Shown here one piece after another: positions 1 through 7,710 of a stretch of DNA of 19,319 nucleotides. Origin of the DNA: Tissierellales bacterium (GTDB lineage: Bacteria; Bacillota; Clostridia; Tissierellales; JASKZW01); contig JASLIL010000120.1 in assembly GCA_030152145.1 (NCBI GenBank), positions 1-19,319 on the forward strand, read 5' to 3'. Position 1 is the stretch's first letter. Each line of letters opens with the position of its first letter. A program made the translations under genes and the position numbers. The notes under the pieces are model-generated. The model saw nothing but the letters and a program-made list of their open reading frames with translations, did not search any database and was not told where the DNA came from.

Positions 1-141
1 CCTCATAATACTATCAAATAACAATTCAACTTGTGTATGACTCCACACAAACTTTCTTTGAATAGCTGGTAATAAGAAATCTCTTGTGTGTATTTTTTCC
101 ATAGCATCTTTTATTGTTATGGGTGTTTTAAATCCACTCAC
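1..141 (-). CDS. DUF262 (GmrSD-type) protein, N-terminal fragment cut by window edge
   Basis: Only the first 47 codons are present; the gene continues past base 1. A GTG start at 141 follows AAGGAG with normal spacing. The peptide reads SGFKTPITIKDAM, then LPAIQRKFVWSH and LLFDSIMR. This is the typical opening of DUF262 domains: an (L/I)P.IQR.FVW motif followed by LFDSI. The family has a ParB/Srx-like NTPase fold and occurs in GmrSD type IV restriction enzymes, which cut modified DNA, and in other defence proteins. It is often fused to DUF1524/HNH nuclease domains, which cannot be seen here. The gene diverges from the HTH gene at 416. An in-frame ATG at codon 14 is a weaker start because it lacks the ribosome site. 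Family assignment is fairly sure; the exact defence role is unknown. Confidence 0.8.
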   Translation of the reverse strand, partial: MSGFKTPITIKDAMEKIHTRDFLLPAIQRKFVWSHTQVELLFDSIMR

Positions 142-204
142 TTATATTCTCCTTTCTTAAGATTTTTATAGTGATTATATATATTATTTGCTACTTAGCT
201 ATAG

Positions 205-233
205 TATATATCATAGTAATAGATTAAACTCAA
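205..233 (-). promoter_or_regulatory. candidate sigma-A promoter for the DUF262 gene
   Basis: On the minus strand TTGAGT (228-233) and TATATA (205-210) are separated by 17 bases. This would give a leader of about 57 bases before the GTG start. The region is very A/T-rich, so chance matches are likely. Confidence 0.4.
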
Positions 234-374
234 TATCTTCTATAAACTACCATAAGTACTTACAATCTAGTAAGTAATAAGAAATATACTAATAAATTAT
301 CTCCTATATTTAACTAGGCAACTAAACTGCAACCTGTATTTGACTTATAGTTGATGGTGGCAACCAAGTTTTTT

Positions 375-383
375 TGCTAGAAT
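375..383 (+). promoter_or_regulatory. candidate extended -10 promoter for the XRE gene
   Basis: TGCTAGAAT (375-383) fits an extended -10 element (TGn plus TAnAAT-like). No good -35 is correctly spaced, although TTGATG lies at 351-356. The transcript would start near 390, just before the AAGGAGG ribosome site (400-406). Confidence 0.35.
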
Positions 384-415
384 ATATAGAGGGTTAAGAA
401 AGGAGGATTGGTAAA

Positions 416-754
416 GTGAAAAAACTTCTAGTTGTTAGCTTGTTTGTTATACCATTTATAGCATTGTTTGTCTTTTTAGTAGTTCTTGTAATTCGTGCTC
501 TCTTAAAGTATATAAACTCTAAGGAAATAAGGGATGAGCAAGTCGAAATAAAAAAATCTCTTGGAGAAATTTTGAAATATCATAGGACTTCTTCTAAAAT
601 GACCCAGGAGTTTGTGGCTGAAGCTGTGGGAGTTAGTCGACAGGCAGTTTCTAAATGGGAAAATGGTCTTTCTGATCCAAGTACATCAAATCTCTTTATT
701 CTAGCTGATTTATATGGTATATCTGTAGAAGATTTATTAAAAGAGGTTAAATAG
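416..754 (+). CDS. small membrane-anchored XRE-type HTH regulator
   Basis: A 112-residue protein with a GTG start at 416, ten bases after AAGGAGG. Residues 4-29 form one hydrophobic helix. A short charged linker follows, then a Cro/CI (XRE) helix-turn-helix over about 50-108. The motif MTQEFVAEAVGVSRQAVSKW, followed by ENG and a proline-serine turn, matches the family closely. It probably binds DNA while tethered to the membrane. Similar N-anchored HTH proteins are, as I recall, common in Clostridia, but their targets are generally unknown. It is the only plus-strand gene here and diverges from the DUF262 gene. It could regulate that gene or simply mark the border of an accessory insert. A strong terminator follows at 811-842. 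Confidence 0.85.
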   Translation: MKKLLVVSLFVIPFIALFVFLVVLVIRALLKYINSKEIRDEQVEIKKSLGEILKYHRTSSKMTQEFVAEAVGVSRQAVSKWENGLSDPSTSNLFILADLYGISVEDLLKEVK

Positions 755-810
755 GCCTTTTTATTCTTGATTTTCATATAGTCTAATTGTATACTTAGAT
801 TAACAGCTTA

Positions 811-842
811 AGCCTAGTCTCCCGAGGGAGCTAGGCTTTTTT
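811..842 (+). terminator. rho-independent terminator of the XRE gene
   Basis: AGCCTAG (811-817) pairs with CTAGGCT (831-837). An inner CTCC/GGAG helix closes a four-base loop, with one bulged T. Six T's follow on the plus strand. In the other direction there is no T run, so it would not obviously stop the ABC gene transcript coming from the right. Confidence 0.85.
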
Positions 843-927
843 CTATGGTATTTGATATTCTCTTGTATCTAGTTAGTTTACATCTATGATAGGTTTTAAC
901 TCTCATTTATTACTAATTATAAGAATA

Positions 928-2535
928 TTAAAGGCCTGATTTTTTTAGTTCATATACCCTATCAAACTCTTTTTTCCTTTCTTCCGATAGATGGTGGCTT
1001 ATGAAGACTAGGGTTAAGTCTGGATTTTCTAAAAGTTTTCCTTCTACAATATCAGCATTTTCTTTATCTAAACCACTTGTTGCTTCATCTAGAAATAGTA
1101 TGGACCTATTGTAAAGGAGGGCTCTTGCTATTGCTATTCTCTGCCTTTGGCCTCCTGAGATATTTTCTCCAGCTTCCCCTACAATGGTTTCTAAACCCTC
1201 AGGCATCTTTAGCAGATCTTCTTTTAGGGCGCTGTTTTCTATTGCTTCTTCTATTTTGTTTTTAGGAAACTCCTTGTCTAAAGTTATGTTTTTTATTATA
1301 GTGCTGTTAAATAAAAATACATCTTGCTGAATATAGGTAATCTCCTTCTGAATCTCTTCTACTGAATAGTTTCTTGAATCTAGGCCATCAAATTTTATAC
1401 TTCCCCTATAATTCCTCTGCCATCCTAGTATTAACTTTAATAAACTTGTTTTACCTGATCCTGATGGGCCTATAAGAGCGTATTTGCCTCCCTTTTTAAA
1501 ATACATATTTATATCACTTAATACTGGCTGTTTACCATAGGAGAATTCAAGTTCTTCTATACTTATACTTTTCCCTATTATTTCATCCCTTTTAATTTTT
1601 TCATCAATGGTTTTTTCTGGTCTAGCTTGTATCTTATTAAAATATGCCTTACTTGCAGATATGGATAGGCGATATTTGGCTATGTTGTCAAAACCATTAC
1701 TAACTCCTGATATTAAATTACTGGCTCCAGCCATTACTGATAGGTTGACTCTTCCTGCAAATACCAGTAGAAGTATTAGAACATTTGACATTATTTGAAG
1801 AGATACACTTATAATCCCAATTACTCCTCCTATCTTGGCTTGAGTATATTTTAATCTATAATTTGTAACTTCTATCTCATCACTAGCAGAATCAGCTTTC
1901 TCTAGAAAGAGGGCTTGTCTTCCAAATATATGTAAGGTGTCTAGACCAGATATTAAGTCTTTTAGATTTGATATTGCCTTTCCTTCAATTTCTGAATTTT
2001 TTCTTGCTAGCTTTTCCATATTTTCTTCAAATAGTCTTGGTAGAATCCACATGATCAGAGCTGTAAAAATTGCAGCTACTAGTAAAATCCAGTCTATCCA
2101 TGCTAGAACAAGGATACTCCAAAAAACCTGTGCTAACCTACCTATGCTGTTAAAGAAAGGTTCCCAAGCCAGTTTTTCAATTTGCTTTATGTCATTGCTT
2201 ATCCAGGATATATATTGACCTGAGTCAAGGGAGTGATATTCTAGATGATTTTTATCTATTATAGATCTATACAGGTCATGACGTACTTGGTTATTTAAGC
2301 TTCTAATGGCTTGTCCCTGAAAATAAGCTTCTATAATTCCTATTAGGAAGTATAAGGACCAGGAGCCAAGGCTTATTAAGGTCCAATTTATGAAATTGGT
2401 AAAATCTAAGCTTAGGGCTGCATCAAAAGTTTTAATTAGTAAAACTTGAACCAAGGCCTGCATACCCCAAACTAATATCTGTAGGAAAGCTACCAGTAAA
2501 CTTATTGCCCAGTGACTTTTTATGTAAAAAAACAT
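928..2535 (-). CDS. ABC exporter, fused membrane and ATPase domains
   Basis: A 535-residue half-transporter from the ATG at 2535, seven bases after AGGAGGG; an upstream in-frame TTG would overlap that ribosome site. Residues 1 to about 300 form the membrane domain, with hydrophobic helices near 10-35, 50-70, 130-170 and 240-265. The ATPase domain follows: Walker A GPSGSGKT (about 356-363), Q-loop QQDVF, signature SGGQRQRIAIARAL (about 460), Walker B ILFLDE (about 479-484) and H-loop ISHH. It should work as a dimer and export a substrate. Such exporters usually move drugs, peptides or bacteriocins, or form CydCD-like pairs; nothing here identifies the cargo. No partner gene is adjacent, so it is either a homodimer or pairs with a distant protein. 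The downstream side shows no obvious minus-strand terminator. Confidence 0.88.
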   Translation of the reverse strand: MFFYIKSHWAISLLVAFLQILVWGMQALVQVLLIKTFDAALSLDFTNFINWTLISLGSWSLYFLIGIIEAYFQGQAIRSLNNQVRHDLYRSIIDKNHLEYHSLDSGQYISWISNDIKQIEKLAWEPFFNSIGRLAQVFWSILVLAWIDWILLVAAIFTALIMWILPRLFEENMEKLARKNSEIEGKAISNLKDLISGLDTLHIFGRQALFLEKADSASDEIEVTNYRLKYTQAKIGGVIGIISVSLQIMSNVLILLLVFAGRVNLSVMAGASNLISGVSNGFDNIAKYRLSISASKAYFNKIQARPEKTIDEKIKRDEIIGKSISIEELEFSYGKQPVLSDINMYFKKGGKYALIGPSGSGKTSLLKLILGWQRNYRGSIKFDGLDSRNYSVEEIQKEITYIQQDVFLFNSTIIKNITLDKEFPKNKIEEAIENSALKEDLLKMPEGLETIVGEAGENISGGQRQRIAIARALLYNRSILFLDEATSGLDKENADIVEGKLLENPDLTLVFISHHLSEERKKEFDRVYELKKSGL

Positions 2536-2696
2536 AAGAACCCTCCTATTCAATAGTATTTATTTTAGATTAATGCTGCATTGTAATAAATAGTACTATA
2601 GTCATCTTCTTTTATCATACTAGCTCTTATTTGACTATAGCCTATCCAGATCCATACTACAAGATTTTAATTCTAAGAACTATTTATATTTATCAG

Positions 2697-2733
2697 AAAA
2701 AAACCCTTCCATCCTCATTGGATTTTAGGGTTT
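2697..2733 (-). terminator. rho-independent terminator of the RpiR gene
   Basis: On the minus strand AACCCT pairs with AGGGTT (2727-2732 with 2702-2707). An inner ATCC/GGAT helix (2720-2723 with 2711-2714) lies inside, and a T run covers 2697-2703. It lies just after the RpiR stop at 2749 and separates that gene from the ABC gene. Confidence 0.8.
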
Positions 2734-2748
2734 CTGTGTTTTATCTTT

Positions 2749-3603
2749 CTAGATTCTATCTAATTTTAGATTGCCTACCAAACTGCCACTTTTCAATATG
2801 TACTGTGGTATGTCTTCATAGTTTTCCTTTACTATGTTGACAAAGAGCATGTCTATTATAGTTAGTTGGGCTATTCTTGATGAGATTGCTCCCATTCTAA
2901 ATCCTCTTTCTGATTCTGCTGTGTAGAGCCTTATGTCTGCCAGGTCGCTTATAGGGTTAGATCCATATTTGGTTATGGATATTATCTTTGCTCCTGATTC
3001 CTTGGCTACCTTTAGGGCGTCAAAAGTCTCTTTAGATTTCCCACTGTGGGATATACCTATTGCCACATCTCCCCTGGCCATATTAGATGCTGTTACCAGT
3101 TGGAGATGAGGGTCTTGGTATATAGATGCTGGCATATTTATTCTTAGGAGTTTATATTGAAGATCCCCTCCTACCAGATAGGAGCTGCCTATACCAAATA
3201 TATTTATTTTCCCTGCATTTAAGATTACAGTGGTTGCTTCACTTAGGGCATTTTTATCTAAGAGCCTGGAGGTGTCTTCTATTATCTTTATGTTCTCTGC
3301 AGATATTTTTTGAATTATCTCTTCTGATGTGTCGTCTGTTGTTACTGCTTCATATATTTTATTTTTATTGCTGTGTATTATAGTTGATTTTGCTAGGGCT
3401 ATTTTAAGGTCCTGGTAGCCTTCATAGCCTATTTTCTTTGAAAATCTAACTACACTAGCTGGGCTAGTTGAAGTATTGGCTGCTAATTTTTCTGCAGTTA
3501 ACTGAGAAACCTCTTCTGGATTTTCTATTATGTAATCTGCTATCTTGCTTTCTGATCCTGTAAACTCATTTTTAAGACTTTTGATTCTTAGTATGCTGCT
3601 CAT
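2749..3603 (-). CDS. RpiR-family regulator with SIS domain, likely MurR-like
   Basis: A 284-residue regulator; ATG at 3603 after AAGGAG. Residues 1-77 are the RpiR HTH domain (TSPASVVRFSKKIGYEGYQD). Residues about 120-260 are a SIS sugar-phosphate domain with an intact GIGSS turn (near 137-141) and ISHSGKSKET (184-193), the loops that bind the phosphosugar. RpiR proteins with SIS domains commonly control amino-sugar genes. E. coli MurR represses murQP and senses MurNAc-6-phosphate. Closeness to murQ-murP here suggests the same role, but this is inference and no operator is proven. The gene forms its own unit, with a terminator on each side and a possible promoter at 3645-3673. A paralogue with an altered SIS motif lies at 10929-11753. 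Confidence 0.88.
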   Translation of the reverse strand: MSSILRIKSLKNEFTGSESKIADYIIENPEEVSQLTAEKLAANTSTSPASVVRFSKKIGYEGYQDLKIALAKSTIIHSNKNKIYEAVTTDDTSEEIIQKISAENIKIIEDTSRLLDKNALSEATTVILNAGKINIFGIGSSYLVGGDLQYKLLRINMPASIYQDPHLQLVTASNMARGDVAIGISHSGKSKETFDALKVAKESGAKIISITKYGSNPISDLADIRLYTAESERGFRMGAISSRIAQLTIIDMLFVNIVKENYEDIPQYILKSGSLVGNLKLDRI

Positions 3604-3644
3604 ACATTTTCCACTCCTTATTGAAATCCATGATGTATATTACT

Positions 3645-3673
3645 ATAATATCAGATTATTACATTAATTTTAA
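3645..3673 (-). promoter_or_regulatory. candidate promoter of the RpiR (MurR-like) gene
   Basis: On the minus strand TTAAAA (3668-3673) and TATTAT (3645-3650) are 17 bases apart, about 42 bases before the ATG. The -35 is weak. It lies between the PHP-gene terminator and the RpiR start, where a promoter is expected. Confidence 0.35.
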
Positions 3674-3702
3674 GTCTTTATTGAATAATATTTCTGAATA
3701 TT

Positions 3703-3739
3703 AAAAAAAGATAGGGAAGCTAGAGTCCCCTATCTTTTT
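3703..3739 (-). terminator. terminator of the murQ-murP-PHP unit
   Basis: A 12-base perfect stem (3705-3716 with 3728-3739) has core GATAGGG/CCCTATC and an 11-base loop. A T run follows on the minus strand. Its right arm includes two bases of the PHP stop codon (3738-3740). Confidence 0.85.
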
Positions 3740-4580
3740 AAATGTTTTTCAAATAAGCTTTTAAATTATCATAGACCTCTTGACCTATGTCTATTCCTGC
3801 TATTTGTGTGCCTCGCTTGTTGTACTTACCATGATAGTCTGATCCTCCTGTTATAAGGAGCTTTTCTTCCATGGCTAACTTTCTTAACTCTTCTCTTACA
3901 GTTTTTCCATTTGATGGGTGGTAGATCTCCACTCCATCAAGTTTACCACTGTCTAGTATGACGTAATATAGGTCTTGGTCCTTCTTCTTAATCTTCTCTG
4001 GATGGGCCAGTACTACTTGACCTCCATTGTCTTTGATTAAGCTTACTACTCTATTAAAATCATAGAAATCAAAATCTCCGTCTACAAAAAATGGTCCTGC
4101 TTCTCCAAAGTAGGGTTTAATAAGCTGCATTATTTCCTGATCTTCTATGAGCTTATTGTTTGCTAGGGTTTGAAGTAGCTTGGCCCTATAGAGTGGACCT
4201 CCCTGACCTAGCTTAAAAAATTCTTCCTCTTCTATGTCTATACCATCTGCTTTCATAAGAGCAATTTGCTTTTTAGATTTATTATTTAAATAGTCTAGTA
4301 ATTTTTTAGAATAATCTATAAGCTCCTGGGACTTATAATCTATATTATACCCTAGGACATGGAACTTTACTCCTTTTTCTACGGCTGTAAATTCTACTGC
4401 TGGAATAAATGGTATAGCATATTCCTTGCTGAGTTTGTCTATTTCCTCTAGACCTAGAACTGTGTCATGGTCTGTTACTGCTATGGCTTTTAGGTCTAGC
4501 TCTTTTGCCTTTTCAAATATTTCTCTGGCTGTTGAACTTCCATCTGAATAGACTGAGTGCATATGAAAGTCAAATTTCAT
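3738..4580 (-). CDS. PHP-domain phosphoesterase (YciV/RNase AM-like)
   Basis: A 280-residue cytoplasmic protein; ATG at 4580 after a GGGGGA ribosome site. Metal ligands of the PHP fold are visible: FHMHSVYSDGS (H6, H8, D13), TDHDT (D37, H38), AVEF (E63), VVLAHPEK and GGSDYHG. Length and motif order match the YciV/TrpH group. Characterised members remove phosphate from 3',5'-bisphosphonucleosides or trim RNA 5' ends. It begins 19 bases after the murP stop and shares murP's strand, so it is probably cotranscribed with murQ-murP. That link does not by itself make it a sugar enzyme. An alternative is a phosphatase acting on a phosphorylated metabolite of the pathway. Confidence 0.85.
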   Translation of the reverse strand: MKFDFHMHSVYSDGSSTAREIFEKAKELDLKAIAVTDHDTVLGLEEIDKLSKEYAIPFIPAVEFTAVEKGVKFHVLGYNIDYKSQELIDYSKKLLDYLNNKSKKQIALMKADGIDIEEEEFFKLGQGGPLYRAKLLQTLANNKLIEDQEIMQLIKPYFGEAGPFFVDGDFDFYDFNRVVSLIKDNGGQVVLAHPEKIKKKDQDLYYVILDSGKLDGVEIYHPSNGKTVREELRKLAMEEKLLITGGSDYHGKYNKRGTQIAGIDIGQEVYDNLKAYLKNI

Positions 4581-4599
4581 TTTAAGTCCCCCTATACTA

Positions 4600-5997
4600 T
4601 TAGTTTAGGTGTAATACTTCGTTTAATACTGAGTTGCCTTCCATAGCTTCTGCATCTTCTGATAGATCATCCCACTTTGTGAAGTAGGTTAGTAGGAATC
4701 CTCCTGCATAAGCTAAAAGAGTACCTATTAGGTAGTGAACCATACTTTCTGATGGTATCAGTAGAGTTAATGGTAGACCTGATAGGCCTATACCTGTTGA
4801 GGCAACCTTCATTACTGAAATATAAGCTCCACCTAACATAGATCCTAAACAAGCTGTTATGAATGGCTTACCTAGTGGTAGTGTTACACCAAACATTAGT
4901 GGCTCTCCTATTCCTAGAATACCTATTGGAAGTGAACTTGCTATTACATTTTTTAATTTTCTGTTGTTAGTTTTTAAATATACTGCTAGACCTGCTCCTA
5001 CTTGTCCTGCTCCTGCCATAGCTAGGATAGGTCTTAGTAGGTCTAGGCCTGTTTCCTGCAATAGACTTACTTCTATAGGCGTTAGTGCTCTATGTAAGCC
5101 TGTCATTACAAGTGGTAGGAATGCTCCTGATAGGATAGCTCCTACTAGGAAACCACCCTTGTCTATTAGTGCATTTACTCCAACTGCTATTTTCTCTGTT
5201 AAGAATACTCCTAGTGGATGGAATACATATATACTTCCTAGTCCTATTACTAGTAGTACTACTGTTGGAGTTATGATTAGATCTATTGCTGAAGGTACTA
5301 TTTTTCTTAATTTTTTCTCTAGTAGAGATCCTAACATTACTGCTAGTAGTACTGCTATAACTCCTCCTGCACCTGGTACTAGGTTTTCACCATTTATTAC
5401 TACGTCTTTAAGTCCTGGTGCACTTAAAATACCTGCTATTGCTCCTCCAAGAGTTATTGAACCACCAAATTCTTTGGCTGTGTACATACCCACCATAATA
5501 TTCATGTAAGTAAATACTGCCTTACCAATAACCTTTAACATTGCATAAGTGTTTTCGTTTATATATTCTACCTGGTTTAAAAGCTTAGCTGTACCATAGA
5601 TTACACCACATCCAACAAATGCTGGGATTAAAGGAATGAAAATATTTGATAAATGCTTTAAAAATCTCTTAAATGGTGTGTCGTTTTTCTCCTTAAGCTT
5701 TTCCTTTGTTATAGGTTCATTGCCAGCTTTAGCTACTTTTACTCCTACTAGCTTACCCATTTCTGTTGCTACTTTTCCTGCTGTTCCTGGTCCAAGAATT
5801 AATTGTAATTGTCCACTTTGTTCAACTACCCCTAGGACTCCTTCTTGATTGTTTAAGGCAGATTTATCTGCTTTTGAATTATCTACAAGTATTAATCTTA
5901 ACCTAGTTGCACAGTTCTGAACAGATTCTATATTGTCTTTACCGCCAACTAGACCTAAGATCTTCTCAGATAATTCTTTAGGTGACATTTTAGCCAT
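4600..5997 (-). CDS. murP: PTS EIIBC permease, probably MurNAc-specific
   Basis: A 465-residue membrane permease of the glucose/sucrose PTS superfamily; ATG at 5997, six bases after AGGAGGG. Residues about 5-85 are the EIIB domain, with the phosphorylated cysteine in NCATRLR (C29). Residues about 110-450 form the EIIC channel with many hydrophobic helices and the substrate motif GIGEPLMFGVTLPLGKPF. There is no EIIA domain, as in E. coli MurP, so a separate EIIA must supply phosphate. It takes up MurNAc and releases MurNAc-6-phosphate inside. The MurNAc assignment rests on the GxGEPL motif, the missing EIIA and the neighbouring murQ and RpiR genes. A sucrose or trehalose-type EIIBC is the alternative, less likely without a glycosidase gene. 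Spacing to murQ is 210 bases. Confidence 0.82.
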   Translation of the reverse strand: MAKMSPKELSEKILGLVGGKDNIESVQNCATRLRLILVDNSKADKSALNNQEGVLGVVEQSGQLQLILGPGTAGKVATEMGKLVGVKVAKAGNEPITKEKLKEKNDTPFKRFLKHLSNIFIPLIPAFVGCGVIYGTAKLLNQVEYINENTYAMLKVIGKAVFTYMNIMVGMYTAKEFGGSITLGGAIAGILSAPGLKDVVINGENLVPGAGGVIAVLLAVMLGSLLEKKLRKIVPSAIDLIITPTVVLLVIGLGSIYVFHPLGVFLTEKIAVGVNALIDKGGFLVGAILSGAFLPLVMTGLHRALTPIEVSLLQETGLDLLRPILAMAGAGQVGAGLAVYLKTNNRKLKNVIASSLPIGILGIGEPLMFGVTLPLGKPFITACLGSMLGGAYISVMKVASTGIGLSGLPLTLLIPSESMVHYLIGTLLAYAGGFLLTYFTKWDDLSEDAEAMEGNSVLNEVLHLN

Positions 5998-6035
5998 CTA
6001 TAACCCTCCTAATTTAATATTTTTATAATTATATA

Positions 6036-6073
6036 AAGTAATTAATAGCATTGCTTGTGGTTATTAATTACTT
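6036..6073. promoter_or_regulatory. 12-base inverted repeat in the murQ-murP gap
   Basis: AAGTAATTAATA (6036-6047) and TATTAATTACTT (6062-6073) are perfect inverted arms around a 14-base spacer, 39-76 bases before the murP start. It could be an operator for a dimeric regulator or an mRNA hairpin controlling murP. There is no T run directly after it in either direction long enough for a standard terminator. Confidence 0.55.
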
Positions 6074-6188
6074 GTAAACTAAGAACTTATAAACCTATAT
6101 CTATAGGCCTACTTATTACATCGGAATATATTCTTATTTTTTAATTTATAGGTCTTTAGATTTTGATGAAAAGGTTTTTCCTGAGATT

Positions 6189-6214
6189 AAAATAATAGGA
6201 AATCCTATTATTTT
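6189..6214 (-). terminator. A/T-rich hairpin at the murQ 3' end
   Basis: A perfect 12-base stem (6189-6200 with 6203-6214) has core AATAGGA/TCCTATT and spans the murQ stop codon (6208-6210). Only four T's follow on the minus strand. It could be a weak or attenuating terminator, or a 3' end stabiliser that lowers murP transcript relative to murQ. Confidence 0.5.
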
Positions 6215-7113
6215 ATTGCTTCAAGTGCCTTTCTAATGTAACCTCTATTTTCCTTAAGAATCTTATGGGCCTGATCCTTATCTAGTCCTGAAAGAATCAT
6301 AAATATAGCTAATTTTACTGAGCCATCTGCTTTTTCTAGACTTTCTATGGCTTCTTTATCATCTACACCTGTAGCTTCTTTTATTATTCTTTTGGATCTT
6401 TCTTTTAACTTTAAGTTGGTTGATTCTACATCTACCATTAGGTTACCGTATACCTTACCTAACTTTATCATAGACCCTGTACTTAAGGTATTTAAAATCA
6501 TCTTTTGAGCTGTACCTGACTTCATTCTGGTAGATCCTGTTATAACTTCTCCGCCAACTTCTACATCTATGGGAATATGAACTACTTGTCCAAGTTCTGA
6601 GTCTTTATTATTGGTAACTCCTATAGTTATAGCTCCTAGGCTTTTGGCATATTCTGCTCCTCCTATTACATAGGGAGTTCTTCCACTAGCTGTTATACCT
6701 ACTAGAGCATCTTTACTGGAAAAATTTATGGATTTCAAATCTTCTACTGACAGTTCCTTACTGTCTTCAGCACCTTCAACTGCTATGTGGATTGCTTTCT
6801 CACCTCCAGCGATAAGTCCTTGGACTAATTCATGGTCGACGCCGAAGGTTGGAGGACATTCTGAAGCGTCTAAGATGCCCAATCTACCACTTGTTCCTGC
6901 TCCTATATATATTAACCTTCCTCCATGGTAAAGCCTTTCTGAAATCTCATCTATAGCCTTAGCTATATTTTCAACCTGACTCTCCACTGCATAAGCTACT
7001 TTTTTATCTTCATTATTAATTAACTTAACCATTTCTAAAGTAGATAGTTTGTCTATATCTTTAGTTTCTGGATTGATTTTCTCTGTTGAAAGTTTATTTA
7101 AATCAATAGTCAT
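6208..7113 (-). CDS. murQ: N-acetylmuramic acid 6-phosphate etherase
   Basis: A 301-residue cytoplasmic SIS-fold enzyme, the usual MurQ length. It removes the lactyl ether from MurNAc-6-phosphate, giving GlcNAc-6-phosphate and D-lactate. The signature GAGTSGRLGILDASECPPTF covers residues 71-90. The two acidic residues that match the E. coli MurQ catalytic pair are present: E85 in SECPP and E116 in EGAED. ITASGRTPYVIGG is the second phosphosugar loop, and STRMKSGTAQKMILN is also typical. ATG at 7113 follows AGGAGGAG with good spacing. It is the first gene of the murQ-murP-PHP set. A promoter with a palindrome over its -10 lies just upstream, overlapping the end of the MgtC-like gene. Confidence 0.95.
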   Translation of the reverse strand: MTIDLNKLSTEKINPETKDIDKLSTLEMVKLINNEDKKVAYAVESQVENIAKAIDEISERLYHGGRLIYIGAGTSGRLGILDASECPPTFGVDHELVQGLIAGGEKAIHIAVEGAEDSKELSVEDLKSINFSSKDALVGITASGRTPYVIGGAEYAKSLGAITIGVTNNKDSELGQVVHIPIDVEVGGEVITGSTRMKSGTAQKMILNTLSTGSMIKLGKVYGNLMVDVESTNLKLKERSKRIIKEATGVDDKEAIESLEKADGSVKLAIFMILSGLDKDQAHKILKENRGYIRKALEAIK

Positions 7114-7157
7114 AATTTTCTCCTCCTATATCTTTTCAGACTATTTCATTATTATCA

Positions 7158-7194
7158 GAAATTATATTTCATTTCATTTCAAAAAAATAGTCAA
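7158..7194 (-). promoter_or_regulatory. murQ promoter with palindromic operator candidate
   Basis: On the minus strand a consensus TATAAT occupies 7161-7166. It sits inside the palindrome GAAATTATATTTC (7158-7170; arms GAAAT/ATTTC). TTGACT lies at 7189-7194, overlapping the stop codon of the MgtC-like gene, but the spacer is 22 bases, too long for a standard promoter. The weak spacing and the palindrome over the -10 fit a regulated promoter, plausibly repressed by the RpiR protein. This is inference. Confidence 0.45.
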
Positions 7195-7652
7195 TGTTTT
7201 TCTTGAATACGAAACTTTAATCTAGTAAGCACGGTTAATACACTATATACCCCTAATGTTGATATAATACTTAAATAGTAATAACCCATTCCTATGGCTA
7301 TACCTATACAGGCTACTACCCAAAGACTTGCAGCTGTTGTTAGTCCCTTTACAGAGCCCTTGTTATGTATAATAGTTCCTGCACCTAGAAAACCTACTCC
7401 TGATACCACCTGAGATATTATTCTACCACTATCTACCTTTAACACATTTGATAGATCAGGGTAAATTTGAATCAAGTTTATAGAGTCTTCCACTAGATTA
7501 ACCTGAATCATAGCTGTTATTGCCGCTCCTACACAGACTAAGATATTGGTTATGAACCCTGCTGGCCTTTTTTGATATTCTCTTTCGTAGCCGATTACTC
7601 CACCCATAACTATAGCTAAGACAAACCTTAACAACATTTCTTTCCTAGCCAT
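7191..7652 (-). CDS. MgtC/SapB-family membrane protein
   Basis: A 153-residue protein from ATG 7652, six bases after GAGGTG. An in-frame ATG at 7670 has no ribosome site, and family members usually start close to the first helix. Four hydrophobic segments are visible (about 5-20, 30-48, 88-105, 108-140). Family motifs include GGVIGYERE near the start and SGVGFLGAGTII, then KGLTTAASLWVVA. MgtC-type proteins are linked to growth in low magnesium and to ATP synthase or membrane potential control; many homologues have no tested function. The short form lacks the C-terminal ACT-like domain of enterobacterial MgtC, so transport is not implied. It has its own strong promoter at 7682-7710. Confidence 0.88.
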   Translation of the reverse strand: MARKEMLLRFVLAIVMGGVIGYEREYQKRPAGFITNILVCVGAAITAMIQVNLVEDSINLIQIYPDLSNVLKVDSGRIISQVVSGVGFLGAGTIIHNKGSVKGLTTAASLWVVACIGIAIGMGYYYLSIISTLGVYSVLTVLTRLKFRIQEKH

Positions 7653-7681
7653 TTTAAACACCTCTAACATTCAATAACTTC

Positions 7682-7710
7682 ATTATAGTTGATTAGAAAT
7701 ATTTTTTCAA
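7682..7710 (-). promoter_or_regulatory. promoter of the MgtC-like gene
   Basis: On the minus strand TTGAAA (7705-7710) and TATAAT (7682-7687) are separated by exactly 17 bases, a near-consensus sigma-A promoter. Transcription would start near 7675, giving a very short leader before the ATG at 7652. Confidence 0.75.

Noticed and set aside
2536..2553. TTG start extending the ABC protein by six residues.
   Set aside because: It would place the AGGAGGG ribosome site inside the coding region; the ATG at 2535 is correctly spaced.
2593..2640. GACTATAG/CTATAGTC inverted arms upstream of the ABC gene.
   Set aside because: CTATAG is itself palindromic and the area is A/T-rich, so the match is easily by chance; no convincing promoter could be tied to it.
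4859..5509. A 216-codon open frame on the plus strand opposite murP.
   Set aside because: It is antisense to a well-supported transporter, has no fitting ribosome site and a composition reflecting murP's codon bias.
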